DNA from: an uncultured Clostridia bacterium
GTDB taxonomy: Bacteria; Bacillota; Clostridia; Oscillospirales; Acutalibacteraceae
Reading direction: 5' to 3'
Length of the DNA: 64,000 bases
NCBI GenBank assembly: GCA_947305745.1
Contig: CAMZEH010000001.1
Span: 186,001 to 250,000, forward strand
Below are positions 29,601 through 37,878 of the stretch, in pieces. A program made the translations under genes and the position numbers. The notes beneath the pieces are model-generated. The model ran no database searches, was not told where the DNA came from, and saw only the letters and a program-made list of their open reading frames with translations. The first letter of the stretch is position 1; every line of letters starts with the position of its first letter.

Positions 29601-30094
29601 CTTTTAATTGCGCTTAAGTGAGCTATGGCGCTAAAATGCAGAGCCTCTTGAGGATTATTTGCGCAGAGCATGGCATAACCCGTTTGACGGCAAGCATAAA
29701 CATCGGAATGGTCGCCGAATATGGAAAGCGCGTGAGTTGCGATTGTTCTTGCGGCAACGTGTATCACGGAGGGGAGAAGTTCTCCCGCCATTTTGTACAT
29801 GTTGGGTATCATTAAAAGAAGCCCTTGTGATGATGTGAAAGTTGTTGCCAAAGCGCCGGTACTGAGGGCTCCGTGAATAGCTCCTGCCGCGCCACCTTCA
29901 GATTGCATTTCCACGACCTCTACAGTGCTACCGAAAATATTTTTCTTGCCCGAAACAGAATATTTGTCGGTCACGTCTGCCATATTCGAAGATGGCGTAA
30001 TGGGATATATAGCTGCCACTTCCGAGAAAGCGTAAGCAGAATATGCCGCAGCACTATTGCCGTCCATAGTCGCTTGATTTTGTTTTTTAATCAA
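26630..30094 (-). CDS. nifJ: Pyruvate:ferredoxin (flavodoxin) oxidoreductase
   Basis: A 1154-residue single-chain enzyme oxidising pyruvate and CoA to acetyl-CoA and CO2, with electrons passed to ferredoxin. It is the central step of anaerobic fermentation. All domains are present. The N-terminal pyruvate domain shows IYPITPSSNMADV. The ferredoxin-like insert has two 4Fe-4S motifs, CIQCGFCSLVCPHG (about 700) and CTGCENCVYACPG (about 755). ACAGCGETPYAKL (about 823) helps bind the proximal cluster, and the TPP motif runs from GGDGWAYDIGFGG to SNTGGQASKATP (about 975-1015). The TTG start follows GGAGG at 9 nt. It lies 16 nt after the NTP-pyrophosphatase-like gene, so the two are probably co-transcribed. 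Confidence 0.97.
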   Translation of the reverse strand: MIKKQNQATMDGNSAAAYSAYAFSEVAAIYPITPSSNMADVTDKYSVSGKKNIFGSTVEVVEMQSEGGAAGAIHGALSTGALATTFTSSQGLLLMIPNMYKMAGELLPSVIHVAARTIATHALSIFGDHSDVYACRQTGYAMLCANNPQEALHFSAIAHLSAIKSHVPFLHFFDGFRTSHEIQKINLLDYEDLKNLVDYEELQKFKNRALNPENPHLGGTAQNDDVYFQNREASNIYYQKVPGIVENYMSAINEIANTNYKPFEYYGDTNAENIIIAMGSVCETIEETIDYLGQKGEKLGLIKVRLYRPFSAEHLLKALPKGTKKITVLDRTKEAGASGEPLFLDVLAALNHLNIKNIEIFSGRYGLSSKNTTPSQILAVYENMESENPKNVFTIGINDDVTNLSLEVKSKIDSTPNNTFSCKFWGIGSDGTIGAAKNTIKIIGDNTNKYVQGFFEYDSKKSGGVTISHLRFGGNPIKSTYYVDKADFVACHTPEYIYKYDILKDLKPNGKFLLNCAWDADELGKFLPAKIKKYIAEKDIEFYTLDAAKISENIGLGGRVNTALQAAFFKITGIMEENNALNLIKDAISKTYSKKGENVVKINCQAAKQGMENVKKINIPNSWANISVENPHSAFDKIENSELQKFMENIAEPIGKKQGNSIPVSAFTKFADGKIPPGTSKFEKRGTANFIPSWIPENCIQCGFCSLVCPHGVIRSAVLTDNELKNAQNVMKSKKMLGFPNLNFAIIISAEDCTGCENCVYACPGMKSKKALEMVKATSKDDGQNIFDYCETLKRKPDIFKKFKENTIKGVQFKENLLEFSGACAGCGETPYAKLAVNLFGDRMLIANATGCSSIWGGSFPSSPYTVNNKHKGPAWANSLFEDNAEFGYGMLLAQKAKQKIISEKIQKIMDSTTNTELVSICKEYLDTINSPSKNQIPAQKLIDYFKNRESSLDVPSDLAEFIKQNKNDIATKSIWMFGGDGWAYDIGFGGLDHVLASGENVNILVFDTELYSNTGGQASKATPKGATAKFASSGKKTPKKDLASIAMTYGYVYVAKVALGADFNQCIKAFVEAESYNGPSIIIAYSPCINHGIKGGMKNSLLSAKQAVQSGYWELLRFDPRKKELEENPLQRDSKTPVIKVEDFFRTENRFKI

Positions 30095-30110
30095 TGTTCA
30101 AGTCCTCCGA

Positions 30111-30452
30111 TTAAATTTTATTTATAACATTAGAACTTTTTAAAAATATTTTGCTGTCGAATCCACCGCGTTTTTCCTTTTTATCGAGTCTGATTTTTTC
30201 GATTTTATCAAAATCGATGTCATTAGTTTTTGCAATCGCGTTTATAACTTCAAGTAAATCGGCGAGTTCTTCGGTCAAGTTTTCTCTTGAGTCTGCCGAA
30301 ATAACTTCTTCGCATTCTTCTTTCAGCTTTTCCAAAAGACATTCGATATATTTTTCATTATCTAAAATCTCGATTTCGGTTTCCCCGCCGTTTTTGTCAA
30401 GAAGTTCTGGGATTTTGTCTCTGACAAGTTTATTAAAATTTTTTCGTTCCAA
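30111..30452 (-). CDS. MazG-like / phosphoribosyl-ATP pyrophosphohydrolase-like protein
   Basis: A 113-residue all-helical protein. The N-terminal NKLVRDKIPELL and the acidic EECEEV, ENLTEELADLLEVINAI pattern are those of the short MazG-like phosphohydrolases, where the Glu and Asp residues bind magnesium and cut nucleoside triphosphates to monophosphate plus pyrophosphate. It could clear aberrant nucleotides. It is not embedded among his genes, so a histidine-pathway role is unlikely. The TTG start is supported by AGAAAGGA 10 nt upstream, and no ATG is available nearby. It sits between proS and nifJ. Confidence 0.75.
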   Translation of the reverse strand: MERKNFNKLVRDKIPELLDKNGGETEIEILDNEKYIECLLEKLKEECEEVISADSRENLTEELADLLEVINAIAKTNDIDFDKIEKIRLDKKEKRGGFDSKIFLKSSNVINKI

Positions 30453-30486
30453 AGTTTTTAATTCCTTTCTGATGCTTTAATAGGAT

Positions 30487-31923
30487 TTAATACGCTTTAG
30501 CCCAGTATACAAGATGCTTTGCGGGTCTTCCGCAGATGGCACACTTATCGCCGATTTTGCCTTCGTCATCTTTTATGCAGCGAGAAGTAAAAGCGGTTTG
30601 TTCTTTTGAAGTTTTTTCGCATTCCTCGTTGCCGCACCACATGGCTTTGATAAACCCAGCCTCTTTTTCGGCGATGTTTTTAAATTCCTCAAAGTTATGG
30701 GCTTCGTGCGTCATTTGATTGCGCCTTATAAGGGCTTTTTCGTACATTCCGCTATGAACTTTTTCGAGTAATTCAGGAATCGCGGTTTCGAGCTCATCAA
30801 GATTTACAAAGGTTTTTTCTAAGTTGTCGCGCCTTACGATAACGCACTGATTTTTCTCGATATCTTTTGGACCGATTTCGAGCCTTAGTGGTATGCCGCG
30901 CATTTCGTATTCTGCGAACTTCCATCCGGGAGATTTATCCGAGTCATCAATTTTAACTCTGCAAATTTTTGCAAGGCGATTTTTAATTTCATTAGCTTTT
31001 TCGAGCACGCCTTCTTTTTTCATTGCAATCGGAACGATAACCACTTGAATTGGTGCGATTTTTGGCGGTAATACAAGACCTCTGTCGTCACCGTGAGCCA
31101 TGATGATCGCACCGATCATGCGAGTGGTGCAACCCCAAGATGTCTGATAAGGGTTTTGAGGTTTGTTGTCACGGTTTTGGAATTCTATACCAAAAGCTTT
31201 TGCAAAGTGATCGCCAAAATAGTGGCTTGTTGCGGATTGCAGAGCTTTTCCGTCATGCATGAGGGCTTCGATAGTATATGTAGACTCAGCGCCGGCGAAC
31301 TTTTCGCTTTCGGTTTTTTGTCCTTTTATCGCGGGTATTGCCAAAACATTTTTGAAAAAGTCATGGTATACGTTTAACATTTGCATGGTTTCATTCATTG
31401 CTTCTTCGGGAGTTTCATGAATTGTATGACCTTCTTGCCACTGGAATTCGGTAGAGCGCAAGAACGGACGCGTGGTTTTCTCCCAGCGTACTACGCTGCA
31501 CCATTGGTTGTAAAGCTTCGGCAAATCACGCCAAGAATGTACTATTTTGGCATAATGTTCACAAAACAGCGTTTCGGAAGTCGGCCTTACGCAAAGACGT
31601 TCTTGCAATTTTTCTTCTCCGCCGTGAGTTACCCAAGCGACTTCAGGTGCAAAACCTTCGATGTGGTCTTTTTCTTTTTGTAGCAAACTTTCGGGGATAA
31701 ACATCGGCATAGAAACATTTTGGTGGCCGAGTTCTTTAAATTTTTTGTCAAGCACGGCAACCATATTTTCCCAAATGGCGTAGCCGTAAGGCTCAATTAC
31801 CATACAGCCTTTAACGCTCGAATAGTCCATGAGCTCGGCTTTTTTTACTATGTCGGTATACCACTTGGCAAAATCCTCATCCATAGAGGTGATCTCTTCA
31901 ACGGCTTTTTTATTTTCAGGCAT
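30487..31923 (-). CDS. proS: Prolyl-tRNA synthetase, archaeal/eukaryotic-type
   Basis: A 478-residue class II synthetase for proline. The short form lacks the editing insertion of the bacterial type. It shows [25 protein letters not shown] (motif 2 region in part), [16 protein letters not shown], and [22 protein letters not shown] (motif 3). The anticodon-binding domain is followed by the C-terminal zinc-binding domain, with cysteines in WCGNEECE and KCAICGRPA, and the protein ends in the characteristic tyrosine. Several Clostridia carry this type. The ATG follows AAAAGGAGC. It is the first gene of the reverse cluster, with a TATAAT-like element upstream but no clear -35. Confidence 0.95.
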   Translation of the reverse strand: MPENKKAVEEITSMDEDFAKWYTDIVKKAELMDYSSVKGCMVIEPYGYAIWENMVAVLDKKFKELGHQNVSMPMFIPESLLQKEKDHIEGFAPEVAWVTHGGEEKLQERLCVRPTSETLFCEHYAKIVHSWRDLPKLYNQWCSVVRWEKTTRPFLRSTEFQWQEGHTIHETPEEAMNETMQMLNVYHDFFKNVLAIPAIKGQKTESEKFAGAESTYTIEALMHDGKALQSATSHYFGDHFAKAFGIEFQNRDNKPQNPYQTSWGCTTRMIGAIIMAHGDDRGLVLPPKIAPIQVVIVPIAMKKEGVLEKANEIKNRLAKICRVKIDDSDKSPGWKFAEYEMRGIPLRLEIGPKDIEKNQCVIVRRDNLEKTFVNLDELETAIPELLEKVHSGMYEKALIRRNQMTHEAHNFEEFKNIAEKEAGFIKAMWCGNEECEKTSKEQTAFTSRCIKDDEGKIGDKCAICGRPAKHLVYWAKAY

Positions 31924-32029
31924 AAAAATTGCTCCTTTTAAAGTGTATTAAGATATAACTATTAATAATAATTATACCTCAATACGCAACTTTTTAAAAG
32001 GGGCCAAGGGTAATGTGGCAAATCAGGGT

Positions 32030-32962
32030 TTATTTTAGATTTTTAGGTATAGATTTGCGACAAAATGGACATCGCGGATCAGTTTTTATACACTCGCCAA
32101 CACATGTTTTGCATAATGCGTGGCTACAACACGGAAGAACAATAAACTCACTGATATCCTGTTCAGCACCGCAAATATCACATTCTATTTTTTGGTCAAT
32201 TTTATATTTCTTAATTTTTTTATATATTTCACAACTTGAACTCCCTTCCGCCTTTTCGATTACCTCTAACAATCTCTCGATAGATATGCCGAATGACAAA
32301 AGCCCATCGCTGCCTTCAAATTTAGTTAGAAATGTAAATAGTTTGTAGTCCCCTAATTTCTTTGTTGGATACCATATATCTGCCTCTATATTATCAGCTT
32401 TAGAAATTTTTGGAAGGTTTAATTTTTTTAATTTTGGAATTAAAGATTTTATTTGTTTTTCAAACACAACAAGCGAGAATTGTTTTTCACAATTTTCCAG
32501 TTGAGTAAATAAGTCCCTCAATTTTCCCCTAGTAGGTTTATAACTTAAGGTGGCAGAATGAAATATTCTGGTAGGGAACGTTGCTTTTGAAGCGTCCATA
32601 AGCGATTTTTTTAATTTTGCGAAACAGTAATGTATGTTTTCCAATAGATTTAGGTTAATTTTAATTTTACCGATAGGTTTCATAGCGTCCCTTAAGTTTA
32701 TAGCATTTCTTGCGATTGAATCCAAATACGGCACGCTGGAACTGGGATTTTTCTTTTTAGATTGTAGGAACTGACTATAGGATGTAAACTTACTTATCAT
32801 ATCATCTAGTTCTTTTGTTAAAAGCGATTTTAAATCTTTTAGTTTTTTTGCGTCCAAATCGAAATTAAGATCCTTTATTTGCTGGAAAAAATCACTTTTT
32901 TTGGTTTCGTTGTCCCTTTTACGTGTAGCGATAATGCTTTTTATTTTATCTAGATGGTTCAT
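32030..32962 (-). CDS. Protein with C-terminal RING-HC finger (E3 ubiquitin ligase-like), shared-promoter family
   Basis: A 310-residue protein. The first roughly 255 residues are lysine-rich and helical with no recognised domain, signal peptide or membrane helix. The C-terminus is a complete C3HC4 RING: C261, C264, C278, H281, C284, C287, C298 and C301. The usual E2-contact residues are present, namely Ile between the first two cysteines (CDIC) and Pro in the last pair (CPFC). In eukaryotes such domains recruit ubiquitin-charged E2 enzymes. Bacteria have no canonical ubiquitin system, so known bacterial RING or U-box proteins act as injected effectors inside eukaryotic hosts. That role is inferred here. 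The ATG follows TAGGAG. The gene is monocistronic under the shared module with a long TA tract. The delivery route is unknown. The contractile injection system at 55-64 kb is one candidate. Confidence 0.8.
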   Translation of the reverse strand: MNHLDKIKSIIATRKRDNETKKSDFFQQIKDLNFDLDAKKLKDLKSLLTKELDDMISKFTSYSQFLQSKKKNPSSSVPYLDSIARNAINLRDAMKPIGKIKINLNLLENIHYCFAKLKKSLMDASKATFPTRIFHSATLSYKPTRGKLRDLFTQLENCEKQFSLVVFEKQIKSLIPKLKKLNLPKISKADNIEADIWYPTKKLGDYKLFTFLTKFEGSDGLLSFGISIERLLEVIEKAEGSSSCEIYKKIKKYKIDQKIECDICGAEQDISEFIVLPCCSHALCKTCVGECIKTDPRCPFCRKSIPKNLK

Positions 32963-33018
32963 AATATATATTTTCTCCTATTGGCTGGCATTTTCTACTG
33001 TTATTACGATTTGTACAC

Positions 33019-33084
33019 ATAATATATATATATATATATATATACATTATGTCAAGTAATTTTTAAAAATTTAGATAAATTTAA
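33019..33084 (-). promoter_or_regulatory. Shared orphan-gene promoter module, RING-gene copy (long TA tract)
   Basis: Minus strand: box starting TTAAATTTATCTAAATTTTT (33084 to 33056, 29 nt), TTGACA (33055-33050), then a run of about 11.5 TA repeats. TATTAT lies at 33024-33019, 25 nt from the -35, followed by GTGTACAAATC. A TATATA inside the repeat sits at 17 nt and could act as an alternative -10. Confidence 0.7.
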
Positions 33085-33237
33085 TGCCATTTTAAAAAAT
33101 GAATATCACAAATTTCAATTTTTCGATCTTTAAATCGGATTTTAAATGAATTTAAAATCCGAAAATGAGATAAAAAGAGTAAAAACATCAAAATCAAAAG
33201 AAAAATCGAGAAACTATAAATCAAAATGAAATTTTAG

Positions 33238-33267
33238 TTGACAGGGTAACGTTTAATATGATATGAT
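33238..33267 (+). promoter_or_regulatory. Promoter of rplM-rpsI
   Basis: TTGACA, 18-nt spacer, TATGAT, ending 37 nt before the rplM ATG. The remaining roughly 150 nt between this and the divergent RING promoter is AT-rich and carries nothing that I recognise. Confidence 0.6.
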
Positions 33268-33304
33268 AAGAAAGCTAAATTTATAAAATGTAGGAGGAAT
33301 AAAA

Positions 33305-33748
33305 ATGTCTACATATATGCCGAAAAAAGGCGAAGTAGAACGCAAATGGTATATACTGGACGCCGCGGGAAAACCGATGGGCAGAGTAGCGGTACAGGCA
33401 GCGAATTTGCTTCGTGGCAAAAATAAGCCGACTTTTGCTCCACACGTCGATTGCGGTGACCATGTAATTATCATCAACTGCGAGAAGGCTGTTCTCACAG
33501 GGAACAAACTCACTCAAAAGTATTATTATCACCACACGGGGTACATCGGTCATCTCAAAAAGACCAGATACGATGTTCTCATGAAGTCAAAACCCGAAAA
33601 AGCTATGCATTTGGCTGTTAAAGGTATGCTTCAGGGCAACGCGCTCGGCCGCAAGCAAATCACAAGACTGCGTACGGTTGTGGGAGCGGATCACAATCAT
33701 GAAGCGCAAAAACCTGAAATTTGGAACGGTTTGGAGGGGGATAAATAA
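33305..33748 (+). CDS. rplM: Ribosomal protein L13 (uL13)
   Basis: A 147-residue large-subunit protein. It shows the family signatures [45 protein letters not shown] and the [16 protein letters not shown] motif. It has a strong AGGAGG site. The stop overlaps the next start by one base (TAATG), so the pair is translationally coupled. rplM-rpsI is the conserved bacterial order. Confidence 0.98.
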   Translation: MSTYMPKKGEVERKWYILDAAGKPMGRVAVQAANLLRGKNKPTFAPHVDCGDHVIIINCEKAVLTGNKLTQKYYYHHTGYIGHLKKTRYDVLMKSKPEKAMHLAVKGMLQGNALGRKQITRLRTVVGADHNHEAQKPEIWNGLEGDK

Positions 33749-34149
33749 TGTACGATAAAACTCCATTTTTCTACGGAACCGGCAGAAGAAAGAGTTCTGT
33801 AGCAAGAGTAAGACTTTACAAAGGTGACGGCAAAATCACGATAAACGGCAGAGACATCGAAGAATATTTCGGTTTGGAAACGCTTAAAGTTATCGTTCGT
33901 CAACCACTCGTTCTTACTGAAAACGAAAACAAATTCGATATAGTATGTAACGTACAAGGCGGCGGAGTAGCGGGTCAAGCGGGAGCTATCAGGCACGGTA
34001 TCGCAAGAGCTCTTCTCGAATTCGACTCAGAGAAATTCAGAACAAATTTAAAACACGCAGGATTCCTCACGCGCGACCCGAGAATGAAAGAGCGTAAAAA
34101 ATACGGCCTTAAAAAGGCGAGAAAAGCTCCGCAATTCTCAAAGAGATAA
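33748..34149 (+). CDS. rpsI: Ribosomal protein S9 (uS9)
   Basis: A 133-residue small-subunit protein. The N-terminal [14 protein letters not shown], the [19 protein letters not shown] segment, and the basic C-terminal tail ending KAPQFSKR, which reaches the P-site tRNA, are all present. It is coupled to rplM. Confidence 0.98.
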   Translation: MYDKTPFFYGTGRRKSSVARVRLYKGDGKITINGRDIEEYFGLETLKVIVRQPLVLTENENKFDIVCNVQGGGVAGQAGAIRHGIARALLEFDSEKFRTNLKHAGFLTRDPRMKERKKYGLKKARKAPQFSKR

Positions 34150-34237
34150 TATTTGGTCAATTTTTTCAAAATTTTTTGGGATATCATTTCAATTACCTAT
34201 GGAGTTACATTTAATTCACAGTTGAGGTGGAAAATTT

Positions 34238-35098
34238 ATGGGCGATTACGTAATATTTACCGATTCTACGGCAGATTTACCTCAAAACCTTTTAGATGAG
34301 TTAAAAGTCAACGTCGTACCGATGAAACTTACGATTGACGGTAAGATTTATGAGGAAAGTGAACTTGATTCGGCAGAATTTTACGGTATGATTAAGATGG
34401 CACACACGTTGCCCACCACAACTCAAGTTAATCCTCAGGAGTATATGGATTGTTTTGAGAAGTTCCTAAAAGATAGTATAAATGTAATTTATGTATGTTT
34501 TTCGTCGGCGCTCAGCGGTTGCTATAATTCGGCATGTATCGCCGCGAATGAGCTTAACTCCAAGTACGAATGCAAAGTGAAGGTTATAGATTCGCTTTCG
34601 GCTTCTATGGGTGAGGGAATGCTTGTTTATAAACTCGCGATGCAAAAGAAAAACGGACTTGGTTTTGAAGAAGCGATCAGATGGGTAGAGGACAATAGAG
34701 TGAAAATTTGCCACTTGTTTACGGTTGATGATTTAAATCATTTGAGCAAAAGCGGAAGACTTTCCAAAACATCTGCGTTTTTTGGTAGCATGCTTAATAT
34801 CAAGCCGGTTCTTCACGTCGATAATGAGGGCAGGTTGGTCGCGATCGATAAAGCGCGGGGGCGTCATAAATCCATCGAAATGATAGCTGAAAAAATGAAA
34901 AAATATTCCCAAGGCGTCAAAAATGATGTGATTTTTATAAGCCACGGAGATTGTCTTGATGATGCCAAGGAACTGGCTGAAAAAATCAAAGAAAAAACAG
35001 GCATAACGAATGTTGTATTCGGAAATATAACGCCGATGATCGGCACTCATACAGGTCTTGGAACACTCGCAGTGTTTTTTGAATCAGATCAAAGATAA
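34238..35098 (+). CDS. DegV-family fatty-acid-binding protein
   Basis: A 286-residue cytosolic two-domain protein. It shows TDSTADLP near the N-terminus, LPTTTQVNP, the [11 protein letters not shown] ligand-binding motif and [15 protein letters not shown]. Family members in Gram-positives bind fatty acids or acyl groups (FakB-like) and hand them to the fatty acid kinase FakA for acyl-phosphate formation. No fakA gene is in the window. The ATG follows GAGGTGG. It lies alone between the rpsI and rpsT units. Confidence 0.9.
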   Translation: MGDYVIFTDSTADLPQNLLDELKVNVVPMKLTIDGKIYEESELDSAEFYGMIKMAHTLPTTTQVNPQEYMDCFEKFLKDSINVIYVCFSSALSGCYNSACIAANELNSKYECKVKVIDSLSASMGEGMLVYKLAMQKKNGLGFEEAIRWVEDNRVKICHLFTVDDLNHLSKSGRLSKTSAFFGSMLNIKPVLHVDNEGRLVAIDKARGRHKSIEMIAEKMKKYSQGVKNDVIFISHGDCLDDAKELAEKIKEKTGITNVVFGNITPMIGTHTGLGTLAVFFESDQR

Positions 35099-35127
35099 AA
35101 AATAATAACAAAAGGAGGAAATATCAG

Positions 35128-35376
35128 ATGCCAAATATAAAGTCAGCAAAGAAAAGAGTTAAGGTAATAAACACCAAAACAGCAAGAAATAAAGCGTATA
35201 TGTCTTCGCTCAGAACGGTTGTCAAATCCGCACTCAATGAGGGCGCGGGCGAAAATGCCGAAGCTGTAAAAGCTGCTATCAAAAAGATAGACCAAGCGGT
35301 TTCAAAAGGAATTTTGCATAAAAATACGGCAGCAAGAAAAAAAGCAAGAGTTATCCGCGTTGCCAGAGGCAAATAA
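35128..35376 (+). CDS. rpsT: Ribosomal protein S20 (bS20)
   Basis: An 82-residue, lysine-rich helical protein that binds 16S rRNA. The N-terminal [12 protein letters not shown] and the later [14 protein letters not shown] are diagnostic. An AAAGGAGGAA site precedes the ATG, and a strong terminator follows. Confidence 0.97.
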   Translation: MPNIKSAKKRVKVINTKTARNKAYMSSLRTVVKSALNEGAGENAEAVKAAIKKIDQAVSKGILHKNTAARKKARVIRVARGK

Positions 35377-35391
35377 ACGGGGAAAAATAAC

Positions 35392-35427
35392 AAAACCACC
35401 GACATCGAGAAATTTCGGTGGTTTTTA
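35392..35427. terminator. Terminator of rpsT (probably bidirectional)
   Basis: AACCACCGA / TTCGGTGGTT stem with an 11-nt loop and TTTTT on the plus side. It also faces the converging gene ending at 35467. Confidence 0.8.
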
Positions 35428-35466
35428 AGTGTGTAAAATAGTTTGAACGATTAACGCAAGAAATTG

Positions 35467-35892
35467 CTACGACCCATAGACTTGGTTTAGACTGTTGAGA
35501 ATGCTGGACTTATCCGGTTGGATTGCAACTGTAGCCCTCGCATAGGGATAATCTTTAAGGCCTAAAATCAGCGCAGCAATGTTGGCGTCTATTGGATCGC
35601 TTTGAGGATGATGCTCGTTCCAGCTGTTTGCAAAAGCTGTTGCTCTTTTTTCCATAGGATCAGATTCTTTGTCGTAGGTTGCGAGGGTATTTATTACATT
35701 TCTCAGTTCCAATTTTGAGGCCGTGGCTTCTATGTCATTTGCACACGCCGTGATGATCGGCTGTACTATAGCTTTCCCAAGTGAATCTCCTTGCGTTGCT
35801 ATATTGATACCACTGAGGAAATCAATGCCTCCGCTTATCTCTCTAAGCCGGGTTTCGTCTAATGCTTGCACCGGCGGTTTAATCTGTTCCAT
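35467..35892 (-). CDS. Double-glycine-leader secreted protein (bacteriocin-type leader), unknown function
   Basis: A 141-residue protein whose first 22 residues form a canonical double-glycine leader: L-D-E-T-R-L-R-E-I-S-G-G fits LSxxELxxIxGG. Cleavage after GG by a C39 peptidase-ABC exporter would leave a mature protein of about 119 residues, starting IDFLSG. That is long for a bacteriocin, has one cysteine, and has no family that I recognise. The frame extends 47 codons upstream, but GGAGAG precedes only this ATG and the promoter lies within that extension, so the short form is correct. It is monocistronic. The NHLP-type exporter at the left end is a possible partner, but the two are 33 kb apart and the link is untested. 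Confidence 0.72.
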   Translation of the reverse strand: MEQIKPPVQALDETRLREISGGIDFLSGINIATQGDSLGKAIVQPIITACANDIEATASKLELRNVINTLATYDKESDPMEKRATAFANSWNEHHPQSDPIDANIAALILGLKDYPYARATVAIQPDKSSILNSLNQVYGS

Positions 35893-35925
35893 AAAAAACT
35901 CTCCTTTAAGACAGAATTTGTAGTG

Positions 35926-35954
35926 ATTGTACCATTGATATAAAATCGTGTCAA
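35926..35954 (-). promoter_or_regulatory. Promoter of the double-glycine-leader gene
   Basis: Minus strand: TTGACA, 17-nt spacer, TACAAT, 33 nt before the ATG. It does not carry the shared TTAAATTTATCTAAAAT box. Confidence 0.7.
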
Positions 35955-36023
35955 CAAAAATATTTTTAAATATGAATTTTATATATTTATCTTCATAGAC
36001 TATCTTTAAGGGAGGTAGTGAAG

Positions 36024-36761
36024 ATGGAATCAAAATATGTAAGACGCGATTATTTAAATAGCACTAAAAATGTGGATATTAAGGAAAAAACAGGGAGTGA
36101 AGAACAATACGAAAGAATTCAAAATATAGGTTCGGTGATTGCTTCTTCGGGTAGAAAAAAATTGTACGCTTTAACCATAATCGGACAAATCGAGGGGCAT
36201 ACATCACTCAGCGATGAAACTAAGACTACAAAATATGAGCATATAATTCCCGAACTCGTCGCAATAGAGCAGGATTCACAGATAGAAGGGCTTTTGATTT
36301 TGCTCAATACCGTCGGTGGAGATATCGAAGCCGGACTTGCCATTGCCGAACTTATTTCCAGCATGAGCAAGCCCAGTGTGTCGCTTGTCATAGGTGGCGG
36401 GCATTCTATCGGTGTGCCCTTGGCGGTCTGCACGGATTATTCATTTATAGTCCCTTCCGCAACCATGACCGTCCACCCTGTGCGCACGGACGGCATGACG
36501 CTCGGAGTGGAACAGTCGTTTGAGAACTTACGAAGAATGCAGCAAAGAATAGCCGATTTTGTAGTCGGACATTCTAAAATTTCCGAAAAAAGGTTTTATG
36601 AACTTTGTATGAATACCGAAGAGATGTCTATGGACGTGGGTACTGTAATTGACGGAAATCAAGCTGTAAAAGAAGGGCTGATAAACGAAGTCGGTGGTCT
36701 TTCGGATGCTGTGGATATGCTCACAAAACTATCAAAAAAGCATAAAACGGACAAAAAATAG
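36024..36761 (+). CDS. tepA: TepA-type ClpP-like serine protease
   Basis: A 245-residue cytosolic serine peptidase of the ClpP/crotonase fold. It shows LLILLNTVGGDIEAGLAIAE, then the nucleophile serine in IGGGHSIGVPLAVC and the histidine in TMTVHPVRTDG, so the catalytic centre looks intact. In Bacillus the homologue TepA lies beside the DNA translocase gene spoIIIE/ftsK and is linked to protein export or spore formation. Here too it lies near ftsK, with uppP between. The ATG at 36024 is 8 nt after GGGAGG, whereas the in-frame GTG two codons earlier is too close. Confidence 0.88.
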   Translation: MESKYVRRDYLNSTKNVDIKEKTGSEEQYERIQNIGSVIASSGRKKLYALTIIGQIEGHTSLSDETKTTKYEHIIPELVAIEQDSQIEGLLILLNTVGGDIEAGLAIAELISSMSKPSVSLVIGGGHSIGVPLAVCTDYSFIVPSATMTVHPVRTDGMTLGVEQSFENLRRMQQRIADFVVGHSKISEKRFYELCMNTEEMSMDVGTVIDGNQAVKEGLINEVGGLSDAVDMLTKLSKKHKTDKK

Positions 36762-36859
36762 CGTCAAATAATCAATTTCAAAATATTGGAAACAAAATTT
36801 TCGATTTAAAGTATAATTTAACTTGGAAATTTGATATAATTAAACATCAGTATGTTTTA

Positions 36860-36889
36860 GGCATATTTTTATATGCCGATTTTTATATT
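36860..36889 (+). terminator. Hairpin/terminator after tepA
   Basis: GGCATAT / ATATGCC with loop TTTT, followed by GATTTTTATATT. It lies just ahead of uppP, so it may attenuate rather than fully stop transcription. Confidence 0.55.
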
Positions 36890-36902
36890 GAGGTGTACAT
36901 AA

Positions 36903-37856
36903 ATGACATATTTTGACGCGATAATCCAAGGAATAATACAAGGTTTAACGGAATTTTTGCCTGTTTCGAGCAGTGGTCATCTGCTGATTTCGCAGCATAT
37001 TTTGGGTGTGCAAGAAAACAATCTTTTTTTTGATATAATGCTTCATATAGGCACGCTTTTCGCAGTTTTGGCGGTATATTACAAAACAATTTGGAAGTTG
37101 ATAATTTCATTTTTCCGGATAATTGGAATGATATTTAAGCGCGAGTTTAGTTTTAAAAAGCTAGACGCCTCGCAAAATATGGTTATAGCGCTTTTTGTAG
37201 GTTTGTTGCCGCTGTTTTTGCTTTTTGCACCCGTACCGGGGAGCGGCATGAGCATAAAAGATGTTGCCGAAGAGCTTGCGGCTTCCAGCAGTCTGCTTCT
37301 TGTTGGGATCGCGCTCATCACAACCGCTATAATGTTAACTATGGGTATTCGCAAAGAAAAATCGTACAAAAACAGTTATGTCAAACGTGTAGACAGCGAC
37401 GGCGATTTGGAAAGATTTGACGGCAAAAAACAGCTTAGCATGTTCGATGCGCTACACGTTGGTGTTACGCAATTTATAGCGGCGATATTCCCCGGAATTT
37501 CACGCTCGGGCTCAACTCTTTCAACAGGACTTATGCGCGGCGTTAATAAACAGACGGCGCTTGATTATTCTTTTATACTCGGCGTGCCGGCGATAATCGC
37601 AGCCGCAGCTCTTGAACTCAAAGACGCGCTCAAATGTGGAGCGGTTCAGGCTGTGGGGATAGGCCCGGTTTTAGTCGGGATGCTTGTTTCGGCAGTGGTG
37701 GGATTCCTTGCGATAAAACTTTTCAAATGGCTTCTCAAAACTGACAAAATGATGATATTCGTAGCATACACATCCGTGCTAGGAAGTGTTTGTGTGATTA
37801 TCGGAATAATCGAGAAATTTTTAAGCACAAATATTTTTACGGGAATGGCAATTTAA
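36903..37856 (+). CDS. uppP: Undecaprenyl-diphosphatase (BacA type)
   Basis: A 317-residue integral membrane enzyme recycling undecaprenyl pyrophosphate to the monophosphate lipid carrier used for peptidoglycan and wall polymers. Both catalytic signatures are present: [17 protein letters not shown] near the N-terminus and [15 protein letters not shown] at about 200. There are about eight hydrophobic helices. Overexpression of this family confers bacitracin tolerance. The gene is 22 nt ahead of ftsK. Confidence 0.96.
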   Translation: MTYFDAIIQGIIQGLTEFLPVSSSGHLLISQHILGVQENNLFFDIMLHIGTLFAVLAVYYKTIWKLIISFFRIIGMIFKREFSFKKLDASQNMVIALFVGLLPLFLLFAPVPGSGMSIKDVAEELAASSSLLLVGIALITTAIMLTMGIRKEKSYKNSYVKRVDSDGDLERFDGKKQLSMFDALHVGVTQFIAAIFPGISRSGSTLSTGLMRGVNKQTALDYSFILGVPAIIAAAALELKDALKCGAVQAVGIGPVLVGMLVSAVVGFLAIKLFKWLLKTDKMMIFVAYTSVLGSVCVIIGIIEKFLSTNIFTGMAI

Positions 37857-37878
37857 TGATATTTCGGAGGATTTAAAA

